64,000 bases of DNA from Prorocentrum cordatum (Eukaryota > Sar > Dinophyceae > Prorocentrales > Prorocentraceae), in contig CAUYUJ010011447.1 of assembly GCA_963575745.1 (NCBI GenBank), positions 709,501-773,500 on the forward strand. The letters are read 5' to 3'. Below are positions 31,195 through 42,008 of the stretch, in pieces. Every line of letters starts with the position of its first letter. Within the stretch, counting starts at the first letter, position 1. The notes under the pieces were generated by a model that ran no database searches, was not told the origin of the DNA, and worked only from the letters and a program-made list of their open reading frames with translations. The position numbers and the translations under genes are program-made.

Positions 31195-31737
31195 TCAAGC
31201 CCAAGGCGCGACATGAGATCGCGGCAAGGATCTGGAAGTTGGTATATTGAAGCTTGTTGAGTCTGCATCCAGTCTGGCCATCTCGAATCGGGCCAATACT
31301 GAGTCGATGCGCTCGCCTCTGTCGGCTCTGAAGTCGATGAGAGCTGTCCCTGGGATGAGCTGTCGCTCTTCAAGGTTTTCAAATTTGGTGCTTAGTAGGT
31401 ACATGATGTATGTGACTCCATCGGTGCGCCCCCCCTGCAGTGTGACACCATAAGTGATGATGGTGGACGGCACCGTCCTGGCTCGTGTCCTGGCCAATCC
31501 CCCCAAGCCGCGCTGCAAAGCAAATGCCTGTTGGGGCAGAGTCATATTCCCGCTTATTCCCGCTCGCGACGTTAAGCCATGCGTGTACTTCGCGAACAAA
31601 GTCGCGGAAGAGTGCGTTGCCTGCGGGGCCCCAGAGGGGACCCCGAGTGCGTGCTTCATCCATTCCTCTTCCTCGTACGTATGCCACAAAAAGGCCTGAG
31701 CACGCTCAGATACTTCCAAAGACCGCGACCTTAACAT
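31195..31737 (-). pseudogene. Copy C Gag (capsid-like region)
   Basis: Aligns with copy A Gag over about 110 residues: ALQRGLGGLARTRARTVPST against ALQCGLGGLARTMAMRVPPA; then YLLSTKFENLEERQL and TALIDFRADRGERIDSVLARF. The predicted mostly helical pattern fits retroelement Gag. An N-terminal piece (MYIGSYPGTVEYPTAPDL) is readable in another frame at about 32013-31860, implying a frameshift between them. Confidence 0.7.
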
Positions 31738-32050
31738 AGTGCATGGTCATGTTGTTGTAGCTGATGGTGATAGGTTGCGTGTCGTTGAAAATTGTCGCAT
31801 CCGCAGGGTTGCGACTGGATGTCCGGTTTGACGTGGCCGTCACTTTGCCAATAGGTGTCGGTGCTTGGGTCGTTCGCGGCGTGTGGCCACGCGGACGGAA
31901 GTAGAGGTGTAGGGCTTGAAATTACCAGTTGGTCCGAAAGCATTGGGAGTGTAGTGGCTGAGATCCGGCGCAGTCGGGTACTCCACTGTGCCGGGGTAAC
32001 TTCCTATGTACATAACACCTGATGTAAGAGCCAGCCGCGTGAAGATGTAG

Positions 32051-32065
32051 CCAGCTCCGCTACCA
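32051..32065 (-). promoter_or_regulatory. Primer-binding site of copy C
   Basis: TGGTAGCGGAGCTGG on the minus strand, identical over 15 bases to the site of copy A at 52493-52507. It marks the inner edge of copy C's 5' LTR. Confidence 0.75.
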
Positions 32066-32465
32066 AGTGAAACTAAGGGTACAGGACTTGGCCATGAGGT
32101 AATGAGCTTTGAATCATACTCCTAGGATGAAGTCGGCGCCGTATCGATGAATCCCACAACTCATGCCTTGATGGCAAGCAAGACGAGAGGTAAGAGAGAG
32201 GCCATGGGATCGGGAGATTGATCATGGAAGGACGTGGCCTCTGTCCGTTGCTATGAACTGCAAATAAAGGTGCTTACACAGAGCAGTACACCTAACATAT
32301 AGGACTGCGCGATTTTGAGCCAAGACAGCGTTGGATGTAGCTTTCGCTATACAGCCTCTCCTTAAAACTCGTTGAAAGTAATTTGACAAGACGGTGAAAC
32401 TAGCGACGCTGCTGTGGACCAAGGGTGAGAAGCAAGTGCGAATACTCTTACTTCAAAGCCCTAAC
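32066..32465 (-). repeat. Probable diverged 5' LTR of copy C
   Basis: Inferred from its position between the primer-binding site and the start of satellite DNA near 32470. It starts AGTGAAACTAAGGG, comparable with AGTTTGAAAAGGG in copy A, but the rest is only weakly similar. No partner LTR is present, so the outer boundary is a guess. Confidence 0.4.
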
Positions 32466-32469
32466 AAGG

Positions 32470-32815
32470 CCCGGGCCGCCCCAGAGACGGGCCAAAACGG
32501 TCCCACTCCAGATGGTCCAATATGTCCCTAAAACAGCACAAAACACACCACACACACAAGACGGCCCGCCAGCGCCCCAAGAGGACGCCAGAGAGGCCCC
32601 GAAGGCGTCCGGCAGGCAAAGGGGATTTCAAGACAACCGGGGAAGCCCCCAAGACGGCCCCAGAGCCCCCCAGAACAGGCCCCTCAGGGGCCCCCAAGAG
32701 GCCTACTTCTCTTCCTGGTCCTCCTGTCCTCCTCCTCCTCCTCCTCCTCCTCCTCATTATCCTGCCTCTCCTCCTCCTCTCTCTCTCTTTCTCTCTCTCT
32801 CTGTCTATCTTACTC
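32470..32815. repeat. CCAAGA-type satellite and CTC/TCTC tract
   Basis: Satellite units (CCCAAGACGGCC types) run to about 32715. A (CTC)n tract and TCTC-rich sequence follow to about 32815. The satellite directly abuts the outer edge of copy C. Confidence 0.8.
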
Positions 32816-32955
32816 CCCAAGGTGTTCCTTCAAGGCGTTCCACAGCGGCTGGGGGAACGCATTGGCTTGGCGTTGGCCTAACTGTTGGCCACACAGGCGC
32901 TTCAAAAAGGGCACAGGGCGGCGGTGATTCGCCGTAGGCGCCTTCGAGCCTCAGA
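32815..32955. repeat. Dispersed ~140-bp repeat, copy 1
   Basis: Shares GTTCC(T/C)T(C/G)AAGGC, GGGGAACGCAT, ATAGGCGCTTC-like and GGCGGCGGTGA(T/C)TCGCCGTAGG with 53740-53880. In both places it follows the CCAAGA satellite, so it may be a terminal module of that repeat. Confidence 0.75.
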
Positions 32956-34214
32956 GGGTGCGCTGGGCTAGAAGCCCAGGACCTCCCACGCCAAAACAAT
33001 GTCCCCAAACCCCCCTCCCCCCCAGGGAGACACCCAGGAGACCCACCCACCCAGGGCAAACCGGCGGGATGGGCCGCGGGCCACAAGGCAGATTCCCTCC
33101 CCGTCCACATGCGCCCAGACCCAATCTACGAGAACGCCTAGGATGCCAAGGATCAATGGCGCCTCACTTCGCGCTCTCGCGCCGCCCCGTAGGGGAGAAG
33201 AGGCGGATGAGGAATCCGAGCCGAATCGCGAAGTGCGAAGCGCGAATTACTTCGACCCCTCGAGACTGCGTCCTTGCGGAACCTGGAGAGGACCCAGATC
33301 CACAGGACGCCCCGCCAGGATCTGCCCCCTCCCGCTACAGGTCCTCCTGTCGTGGCTTACCCCGCCCCGCCCTTGCGAGGACGCTGGGAGAGCGCGGGGG
33401 TGGTAGAGAGGAGGAGGAAGAGGAGGAGGAGGAGGAGGAGCAGAGCAGAGCAGCGCCGATGATCCGATGACGCACCACTGGAAAACATGGATGCACCCAG
33501 AGGCCCCAGTTCAGGAAGAAGGGCGGATCAGGCTCTCGAGACCTGCTTACGAAGCTCGAGATTATGGTTGGGCCCTGCGGGGAGGTACCTCTGGCAAAAA
33601 CGACCCCCCCAAAAGATGAACGCCACTGGGGGCTCGCCTACGCACTCCACCGCCTCATGGGCCAGAGGCGAACGGCGAGAGGAGGCGGAAGAGACGGAGG
33701 AGGAGGAGGAGAAGGAGGAGGAGGATGAGGAGGAGCCAACGCCCACTCGACAAAGATGAGTTCGCCAAAGCCTAGCATGTCGAGACTACTGTAGGTCACA
33801 AAAGGGCACGCCTCAGAGGCTGGCGGTGACACCGATAAGACTTCTCGCGCAGAAGAGGCATCAGGGCTGATGCAAGCTTTCTCACTCTCGATCTCAGCAT
33901 GCGGGGCGCCGATGCCAACACGGCCAAAGTCAAGTGGAAGAGCGCCGCTGTAGGCGAGACGAGGGCGAGGAGGACGAGGACGAGGACGAGGACGACGGCG
34001 GCGGCGATGGCGGTGGTGGCGACGGCGGCAGTGGCGGGGACGACGACGATGGACGGCCCCCAGACCTCTGGCCGGGTGCGCTCCGACCACACGGACCCTG
34101 CCGTGGCCGCGAGGGTGCCCCAAGAAGTCCCCCAGAAAAACAAAAACATACACGACGATGAGAGCGACGACGGCGGCGACGGCAGCGGCGACGACAGCGG
34201 CGGCGGCGACGAGG
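32956..34214. other. Unassigned sequence with GAG- and GAC/GGC-rich tracts
   Basis: Purine-rich (GAG)n tracts lie at about 33405-33440 and 33680-33735, and GAC/GGC-rich sequence at about 33960-34214. No recognisable gene. Long frames on both strands follow the triplet bias. Confidence 0.4.
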
Positions 34215-34335
34215 GGGGCGCCTGCTGGGAGGAGAGCTCTGGGTTGGCGGCCAGGCGGGCGGCCTCCGAGAGGGCAGCCATCAGCAGCTGCGTCACGAGC
34301 TGGAAGGCGCCCTCCTGGCAATGCGCCGTCGCCAT
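34215..34335 (-). CDS. Possible exon, unknown protein
   Basis: The minus-strand reading MATAHCQEGAFQLVTQLLMA continues ALSEAARLAANPELSSQQAP. It has almost only G- or C-ending codons and an amphipathic helix pattern unlike the flanking triplet repeats. No family or splice site recognised. It could equally be a lucky open stretch beside a GC-rich array. Confidence 0.22.
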
Positions 34336-34884
34336 CCAAGACCGGGGATCCTGGATCTGGGCCTTTCGTGATGGGCGGGGGGGCGACAGATGAGGGGGCA
34401 ACGAAGGCTGCAGAAAAGGGGGCCCCAAAACAAGCCCTTCAGGGTCCAACAGGGGGCCTTTCGGGCCCGAGAAGTGCACCTGTCTCCCCCCCCCCCAATT
34501 ATCGGCCCCCTATTTAGCGACGTCCAAAGGATCACGTCTTCAAGGTTTCTGGACGTCTTTTGGCACTCTTCGGGCCTCTGGAGGCTTCCTGGCGGGACGT
34601 CCCAAGACCTCAGCATGGCAGCTAATGCCTGAACCCCAATTCCACGCCTGCCCGCTCGAGGATGGTGCACTTCCAGCATGGCAGCTACTGCATGAACCCC
34701 CATTCCATGCGCACCCGCTCGATGATTGTGCACGTCCCGCGTGGCTGCTAACTCGTGAACACTTCATCCCACGCGCACCCGCCCGAAGATCGCGCACTTC
34801 CCGCACTCCCAGGCGCTGCCCCCAAGCGATCCAGAGCCTCCCTAATCACGACCCCTCGTTGAAAACGATGGACACGCGCACCGA
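34336..34884. other. Unassigned sequence
   Basis: Contains diverged repeats of GCATGGCAGCTA...CCCATTCCACGC type near 34612-34780 with a period of about 60 bp. No gene recognised. Confidence 0.35.
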
Positions 34885-35345
34885 GCTTCCAAGACGGCCC
34901 GTGCAGGCAAGCAAAGACACCCAAATGGCAAGGCGGCCGAAGATGGACTCAATGCCCATGGCGGCCCCGTATGCCTCCAAAAGGACCCAAAAAGGGTACA
35001 AGAGGACTTCATCTGGGGTGCGAAGATTCCAACATGAGTGATTTCCCGTAGGTGTTTGAATGATGTTCGTATTCGCGCCTTTTCGGGCTTCCGTCGGCTC
35101 AAGACGGCCCAAGAAGACTCCACGATGGCTAATGGGGCATCCAAGACAGCCCAAACACGGCTCAAGAGGGCGTCCCGTGGGACCCAAGAAGGCCTTAAAG
35201 GCCTTCGTATGCCCCTAAAAGGCGCTAAGACAGCCCCCTGGCACCAACCATACCGCTAAGAGGGCCCCAAGACGGCCCAAGAAAGCTCCAAGCCGGCAGG
35301 GCACCACCAAGACTGCCTACCAGGAGGCCAATACAGCCCCAAGGC
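34885..35345. repeat. CCAAGA-type satellite
   Basis: Satellite units flank a module with CGCCTTTTCGGGCTTCCGTC near 35076, the same kind of module seen at 17742, 18056, 53126 and 53523. Confidence 0.8.
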
Positions 35346-35354
35346 AGCAGGCAC

Positions 35355-36475
35355 GAGTTTGATCATCATCAGCATCATCATCATAAACATCATCCTCATC
35401 ATCATCAGCATTATCAGCATCATCATCAGCATCGTCACACTCATCATCATCATCATCATCATCAGCATCGTCATCATCATCATCAACATCATCACCCTCA
35501 CAATTAGAATCATCATACTCATCATATCGTCATCAGCATCAGCATCAGCATCAGCATCAGCATCATCCTCAACATCATCCTCAACAGATCATCATCATCA
35601 GCATCAGCATCATAATCATTAGCGGCGTCGTCGTCACCATCATCACGAACAGCACCATCAATCATCATCGGTATCATCATCGTCATCTTCATCATCCCGA
35701 TCATGGGAATCATCATCCTCAACATCAACAACAACATCACCATCGTACACATAGCCGTCATCGCCAGCAACATCATCACTATTATCACACTCGTCATCAG
35801 TATCACCATCGTCATCGTCATCATAACCATCATCGGCATCATCAGAATCATCAGCAGCATCGCAATCACTATCATACCATTATCATCCTCAACATCATCA
35901 TCAATATCCTCAGTACCACCATCAGCATCACCCTCATCATCATCCTCATCATCCTCCTCAGCATCATCAACGTCGTCACCATCAACACTGACATCACCAT
36001 CCCAAATCCTCGTCCTCACCCTCTGCATCAAAACCATAATCGACGACATCGTCATCATCACCGTCGTTGTCGTTATTACCAGAAGCAGCACCACGAACAA
36101 CATCATCATCTCCACCACCATCATAATTATCAGCATCGGCATCAGCATCATCATCGCCTTCTTCATCATCGGCATCGTCATCGCCATCTTCATCGCCATC
36201 GTCATCATCATCACCATCACCGTCACCACCATCCTCATCCTTATCATCATGATCACCATCATGATACTCGTCATCATCATCCGCATCATCATCAGCATCA
36301 TCATAATCATCATTATCACCCGAATCATCAGAATCATCAGCAGCAGCAACAACCTCATCATCGTTATCATCATCATCATCGTCGTCGTCGTTCTCGTCAT
36401 CGTCGTTGTCGTCATCGTCATCATCGGCATCATCCCCCATCATCCTCAAAAATATGTATCATCCTCATCACTGCT
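35355..36475. repeat. 1.1-kb ATC/CAT trinucleotide array
   Basis: Nearly continuous CAT/ATC triplets with interspersed CAG, CGT and ACC triplets. It reads as poly-Ile/Ser on one strand and poly-Met/Asp on the other. The long frames here are consequences of the triplet period. Confidence 0.97.
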
Positions 36476-36769
36476 CTCCGAAGCCCGAAGAAACGAGGTG
36501 TCACATGTGACGGCCTTCCGTGCCCCCTCGAAAAGTCGCCATGCCGAATGCGGGACTTGCCGCAGGCAGCTGGATTTCTCCACTCGACCGAAATCCGCCG
36601 CCCCCTGTCGATTCATCGCAGGGGTGCCTGGCGTGCTAGACCCTCTCGGTTTGGGTTTTGGTTTTTTTGTCCACTCAAAAAAAACCCTGGGGCTCCAACG
36701 CGTCCCGCCGGCCACTCGCAAGGATTGCCCAGAAGTGTTTGCCGAGGGTTTTCCTGCCCTACATGGTTC
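36476..36769. other. Unassigned spacer
   Basis: No gene or repeat recognised between the trinucleotide array and the satellite. Confidence 0.3.
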
Positions 36770-37027
36770 CAATATGACCCAAGATGGCCTCCAAGATGCT
36801 TCCAAGACGGCCAAGATGGCTTCCAAGACGGCTAAAATGGCCCCAAGATGCCTCCAAGGCGGCCCAAAATGCACCGATGACGGCCTAAGATAACCTCAGG
36901 ATGGCCCAAAACGGCCCAAGAGGCCTCCAAGAGGTCCTCCAGGAGGCCCCGAAGAGGCCAACATCATTGATTTGCCAACGAATATCGAAAGATTTTGACA
37001 TTCACGAATTCTCGGCCCTCCGACGGC
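36770..37027. repeat. CCAAGA-type satellite, left flank of copy A
   Basis: Short satellite units followed by the module ending ATTCTCGGCCCTCCGACGGC, where copy A is inserted. The satellite continues on the far side of copy A at 52785, so one array was split by the insertion. Confidence 0.88.
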
Positions 37028-37032
37028 CCGAG
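37028..37032. repeat. Target site duplication CCGAG (left) of copy A
   Basis: CCGAG precedes the left LTR and is repeated at 52780-52784. The exact edge is ambiguous by one base because of a shared C (4 or 5 bp). Confidence 0.85.
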
Positions 37033-37304
37033 AGTTCGAACGGGGCTGGGAGGCCCAACCAGCAGCTTCGCCTAAAGCGAAACCAATATCCAACTCTGCT
37101 GTACCGTAGTAACGATAGTCCCAGACGTAGGAGGTCGTCGCGGGAGCGACGGGCCATCTCAAGCGAAGATGTTTTCAGTCCCGATGGCAAGTAGTGCGCT
37201 TCGCTATGAAGCGCAGTCATATATTGGGGGCCGGCCGCTTGCGCCCAAGCGACCGCGGACAAACGCTCGCTGTCTCTCGCCCTTGCCCCAGCTCACTTTA
37301 GAGT
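37033..37304 (-). repeat. Copy A 3' LTR
   Basis: 272 bp, plus-strand ends AGTTCGAA and TTTAGAGT. It lacks the usual TG...CA ends. It contains GGCCGGCCGCTTG and AGTCCCAGACGTAGGAGGTC. The interior side begins with a G-rich run on the plus strand (37306-37313) instead of a polypurine tract on the coding strand. Confidence 0.9.
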
Positions 37305-37462
37305 CGGGGGGGGCGAAGCGTGACTTCGCCGCCACTATACAGTAAACAGCATATGTGCAAAAAAGCAAAAAGAGGCAGGTTCATAAGGAAGGTGAACCCA
37401 CAAGCAATTGCACCTGCGCGCAAGTTGCCTTGCGATCAGACCGCTGTATAAACGAGTGCTAC

Positions 37463-38230
37463 TCAGGCGGCCTCAACCGATGTTGTCTGGCCGGCCCGGT
37501 ACGGAGCATGACGTTCCAAGTCATGATTGAAGGACTGCGTTCCTCCCATGACCTGTAGGAGCATATATTTATCAACGCTCTCTTTTGTGTGACCGTCCGC
37601 AGTCATGTCGCGAGTGTCACACCGCTGAATACGATGAGCGCTACCTCGCTCCATTATCTGTCGTATCCAACGGGTGCGTCCTAAAACTGTACACTCGGTC
37701 GTTTTCTTTTCTTTGTCCAATCTTTGCTTGACAAGGACTTGGCGACAGATTTGGCATCAATGGTCAAAGAAACCTTAATGCTTAGGCCACCCATCTCCAG
37801 TATGTCTTTCAACTGAGTGGGTGCCAGTGGTCCTGCGTGGAGTTCACGCCGAGTAACGATCGTGGGATAGCAGTCCTCCAAGTTATGGGCTGCTGCTAGT
37901 GCCGGTGATTCGCTTGGGCGGACTTGCAGGCGGTGAGACTTGCAGTTCGCACCGATCAGATGGGCGGCAACCGTACCAGTTGGCACGTTTCCACGTCGTA
38001 GCAGGTCTGCCCCGCGAATACCATAGCCTTTGTCTCTCGCCATCGTCTCCACTAAGACGTCGATAGCCGGAGTCACTGTGCAGGTCACATTCGCCCGTTG
38101 GAATCATCGATCGATGGGCGACCTTCTTAGGGCAGGCCTGTAACTTCCCGGTAATCGCGTTCAGTCGCCGCACCCGTATATTGGTCGGGTCTTGGACACG
38201 TTGCAGGAGACCACATATACCGTCAACCAC
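37463..38230 (-). pseudogene. Copy A RNase H
   Basis: Copia RNase H in pieces across three frames. The readings include AALAAAHNLEDCYP-like sequence, TIDAKSVAKSLSSKD, and TRWIRQIMERG followed by RCDTRDMTADGHTKESVD, the last equivalent to the ADxLTK end of copia RNase H. The DSGYRRL piece (first Asp) lies near 38075-38060. Frame changes occur near 38080 and 37700. Confidence 0.8.
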
Positions 38231-39483
38231 ACCGGTGTGATTAAAGCGTAAGCCAATGCACCTCTGAGGCTGACAAACATGTCAGCAACCATCTTTGATG
38301 CTTTGGCGTCTGCGTCTGCGCCTGTGCAGTCAGGATGTTGCATAGGCCGGAGCTGTTTGATGTGTTCATCTTGGCCCAATATAACATTACCGCCCCCATC
38401 CTTGGTGCATCTCACAGCACAATTGGTACGCGTGTGCTCGCTCAATTTACCCTTGCCAAACATGACCTCGACGCACTTGACTCCCTTGTCGACGGTGTCC
38501 TCGGTGTCCTCAGTGCCGGCCACATTGATATCATCAGCATGTTTGGCTGTGAGAAGGTTACTGCTTGGCTCGAACTCCTCGTCGTAGGACGTGGGCCTGA
38601 CAGCAAAGCCTCTCGTGGTCTTTCTGAGCTTCAGTGAGAAGGCTATGGCTGCATCCTGGGCGCCGGTGCATGACTTGAAGCGCCGCAAGCAGTGCTTCGA
38701 CTCATCGTGGCGCTCGAATCCTGGGATGGATCGAAGCACCGATGCTGATCCAGGTGGCGCGGTAAAGCACGCCGCGCGCTCCTTTTCACGGGTTGCCTCA
38801 GCAAGGTCCTGGGTGATTAATCCTCTCAGGAACGCCACGTTGATGTCAAGGGAAGCAATGATCCATATCTTCTTGCACGCTGCCGTACTTGCGAGCAATA
38901 TCTGACTTGGCCGCCGTTCTGTTTCTAAGAATATGTCCACATCGAAAGCCTCGAGTTCCATGAAAACCCGAGGTACCAAGCGCAATGCGATGGCGCATTC
39001 CATCTCGTCCTTTCCGTTCTTTACGAGCTTCCACTTATATACGTACCTCGAAGTCATGATGATTGTCATGTTGGATATATATATATATGTATATATATAT
39101 ATCTTGAAACGCGCGGTGTGACAACATGTCTTGAGTTCAATACATGCGGCCTTTGATGCCTGAGTGTCGGTAGTCGTGAGGAGGTCGCCCTCCTTGACGA
39201 CCGCAGCTCGTTTTGCGGCGGCGGCTACGTGCACTCGCATGGTGGTCACATGGCCGGAATCGAAAATCCTATGTTGCTGTTCGGATAGGACTACCACTGA
39301 CATTTCTGCAGTAAAGCAGAGTTCTATGCATTGACCGTTCTCATCCGAGTCCAATCCGTAAGTGTGGTCTTCGTCCATAGGACATAGTGGGACATGATAT
39401 GTGTCCGCGATGTCGGATTCGCGTGGATGGCCCCACGTAGGCAGGTGCCCCCGCTTTTCTTCAGCTAGCCGTGACCAGTACAC
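38161..39483 (-). pseudogene. Copy A reverse transcriptase
   Basis: Copia reverse transcriptase with MTSRYVYKWKLVKN (about 143-156), first catalytic Asp in ASLDINVAFLRG (Asp213), and active-site box KHADDINVAG (Asp317, Asp318). The fingers region carries an in-frame expansion KIYIYTYIYISN (127-138) encoded by a TA microsatellite at about 39077-39104. Copy B has FKMQEIYEASN at the same place. Catalytic Asp residues survive, but the frame is cut before RNase H. Confidence 0.85.
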
Positions 39484-39488
39484 TGTTG

Positions 39489-39884
39489 TCAGTGATCATA
39501 GGCGTGGGTACCCACACTATAAAGGTCATATAATTGAGTTACCTCCAATAGTTGTCTTTCTTCATGTAGCTCTGTGTACCACACCTCCATGATATGTGCC
39601 TCAAGGTCCGCTTCTGATTCCTCATAGATCGTAGAGAGCTGTCCATCCTCCTGTGGTGGTTCGGCTTCTGGGGCTCCCCTGGCGTTGTTGTCCTGTGTCG
39701 GCATGCCGGCCAGTTCCTCGAACTTCGACATTTCATGGTCGGGGCCCGCTCGGATGATCCTTGAATGTACTGGTCCGGCCATGTCATGTACTTTCAGGGC
39801 AGTTCCTTCAGCTTCATCGTAGTGGAAGCCTGGATTCACGTCGCTGTCATAGTGCACCAATGTGCAGCGGTCAGCATAAGCCAC
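39489..39884 (-). pseudogene. Copy A integrase-RT linker
   Basis: Acidic linker with LSTIYEESEADLEAHIMEVW and YTELHEERQLLEVTQL, matching copy B around 59160-59330. The N-terminal part (CTLVHYDSDVNPGFHYDEAE) is also shared. No catalytic role expected. Confidence 0.65.
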
Positions 39885-40025
39885 CGGAGGTAGCTTGTGG
39901 ATATTCCTAGCTAATCTAACAGAGACTAAATTCTCGATACGAAAAGAATTCCGGATAAGGTGTTTTCAAGCTAACTGTACCTTAGGGAATAGTCGGCTCG
40001 CACTTGTCATATGAAGCGTTCCCTT

Positions 40026-41380
40026 TTAGGTCGGGACATGGCCAAATGTCATAGCAGGTCTCCCCGCAGGTAGACTGGCGACCAATGTCAAAAATGCTCG
40101 CAGCGCAGCGCTGTCAGAACAAATCTCTCGGGCGATCAAAGCGTCGACGTATAGTGAATGCCGTGCATCGCCATATTGGACTTGTACATCGCGGTTTCCC
40201 ACTCGAAAAATGACTTGACCCCTGTCGGGGTTGTTCCGTACAACCGGGAAAGGACCATTCCAGCCTCCCCAGTCGTCGTTCGTAATTGTGGGACGATGAT
40301 AATCGACCCAAGTCCCCTTCGTCGTAGTCGTGCTGTGCTGACTGGTGATAGTTGTCATAGTGCGTAGTGCACGATTGGTCGCGGCTGCTGCAGTAGCTTG
40401 CGTGATAGCTTCAATGCGTACCCGGCGAACCACCAGTTCACAGGAATGATCGGATGTCTCTGTCGGCTGTTCATGGTCCATAACAGGCAGGTCAGGAAGC
40501 ATTGCTGGTTGCCGTCCACATGGAGCGTTGCATGGAGACACCTCACTGTAGAAGGCGAACGCTTTGGCGGCAAACGAAGCTTCATGCAGCAGTCGTGTGA
40601 ATACAAGAGGTATGTCGAACCTTTTGAGCTCAGTTTCCACGGCGTGAAGTAAATGGCGTGATCTGCAGCTGCTGGTTTCAATTGTCGTAGCGTGTTGTCC
40701 ACGCGCGCGTGTCCGGACTTTGCTCTGCGGACAGCCCTAGCCGTGTCGTTGTTGAGTGTACCCTCCTCATCTGAGTAGAGTACCTTGGCAAGTCCGAACT
40801 GCATCATCCAGCACTCATCATACGCTTCGAAGATACTGGTCATCGTTATATATATATATGGTACCTCCATTCCAGTAGCATGCCGAATGCAACGATCAAT
40901 GCTGTGAAATGTATTATGTTCCTGTCTGTAGAACATGAGGTCGCATACGGCTTCTTTGTGAAACTTGCCAGATATCGCAGTAGGTGGCACAACCGCATGC
41001 CCTCGCTTATCCCAAGTCCTGCACTCCCGACATGTGTCACTGACACCTTCGACTAGGTAAAGCCTGACGTTGTCCAGACCAGCCTTGATTAAGATGAGTC
41101 GCGTCTTAAGCTCTATAGCATGGAACCATCGCAAGTGTAGGTACCGCAACTCGCGTGTTGCCACGCTTGGGTCAAGGCTTCGTAGGTTATGCAGACTGAT
41201 TTGGACATCGAAGCTTGACCAGTCTGGGATTCGTGGGCGCGCAGCAAGGTTACCCGCAGGTGGTGGTGGAGGCCCCCTGCTGTCGGCCACGCCTGGCTCT
41301 GTTCTGCGGCAGTCGTCTGTGATCACCCGAGCTGACGGCTCCACTCGGGGCAGGCTGCCCCGCAGCAGGTTCAGCAACAT
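40026..41380 (-). pseudogene. Copy A integrase
   Basis: Spread over two frames. The N-terminal part has LHLRWFHA, CDTC-like DTCRECRTWDKRGH and VCDLMFYRQEHNTFHSIDRC (first Asp), then LAKVLYSDEEGTLNND (second Asp). After a frameshift near 40700 the second frame carries LDIPLVFTRLLHEASFAA-like sequence, GRQPAMLPDLPV, and the C-terminal module DDWGGWNGPFPVVRN...VQVQYGDARHSLYV. A TA microsatellite (about 40846-40860) adds YIYIT relative to copy B, where the same place reads PNKTM. Confidence 0.82.
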
Positions 41381-42008
41381 GTCTGCCTACTGTAATATCG
41401 TGGCTGCCGGCGCCAGCTGTGGGTCCGGCCCTGGGGCCAGGTCTCGGTGCTCGTAGCCGCGCAAAAAGAAGCGCGGCTTGTGCCTCGGGCGGTGGCGCTG
41501 CCGGTTCGGCGGGAGCTGGAGCGCCCTGTCCACGGCTGTCGGGCAGCTTCCACGGTCTGGCGAAGTTCAATTTGCCAGGCGTCCATAAGTGACCAGGTTT
41601 GTTGTGGCCGTTGTTCATCTTGCAGCTAAGATATTTCCAAAGGTAATCCTCCTTGTCGCGCCACCTACAGTGTTTGTGGTCTCAATCATGTGAGGGGGAA
41701 TGCATGTTTACGTTATCCGCACATGCAGAACGCCCCAATCCTCCCGAGGGTGGTCGTTTGATCGAACCGTCCGGATCTCGAGGGTAAGTTGGGCCATCCA
41801 AGTCAAATCCTCGTGCGCGGGCAACGTGGGCGGAAGAATAAGGATGACCATGGAAAGGGCCACGGTTCACTAGGAGTAGATCGCGGGCGATCTGGACTGC
41901 GTCGAAAAGAAGGAACTGCATCTTCGGAGTATAGTGCGCAGCCCTGAATAGTTCATTTAATGCACGCCGAGGCATGTTGATGATGGCCAGCACACCGCTT
42001 CCGTTCAA
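41250..42008 (-). pseudogene. Copy A zinc-ribbon and proline-rich segment
   Basis: Between the methyltransferase-like domain and integrase. FHGHPYSSAHVARARGFDLD and PPSGGLGRSACADNVNMHSP match the copy B zinc ribbon, but here a stop follows HSPSHD and one Cys is lost (GCPAC in B, GRSAC here). A Pro/Ala-rich stretch lies at about 41250-41600 (APAPAEPAAPPPEAQAA). Confidence 0.6.

Larger units (their letters stand above)
22620..32465 (-). mobile_element. Copy C: decayed 5' part of the large copia family
   Basis: Read from the minus strand, this region matches copy A in order. From right to left: an LTR-like end, a primer-binding site identical to copy A's (32051-32065), Gag, a zinc knuckle, a Pro/Ala-rich region, a protease remnant, the PADWHVRLP domain, the PLPNG domain and the methyltransferase-like domain. 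The integrase, reverse transcriptase and RNase H expected further left are not found, so the 3' half is deleted or unrecognisably decayed. Stops and frameshifts occur throughout. The left boundary is approximate and set where similarity to copies A and B ends. Confidence 0.8.

Noticed and set aside
35703-36893. Long plus-strand Ile/Ser-rich reading (396 codons) and minus-strand Met/Asp-rich readings
   Set aside because: Consequence of the ATC/CAT trinucleotide array; opposite-strand frames are equally open.
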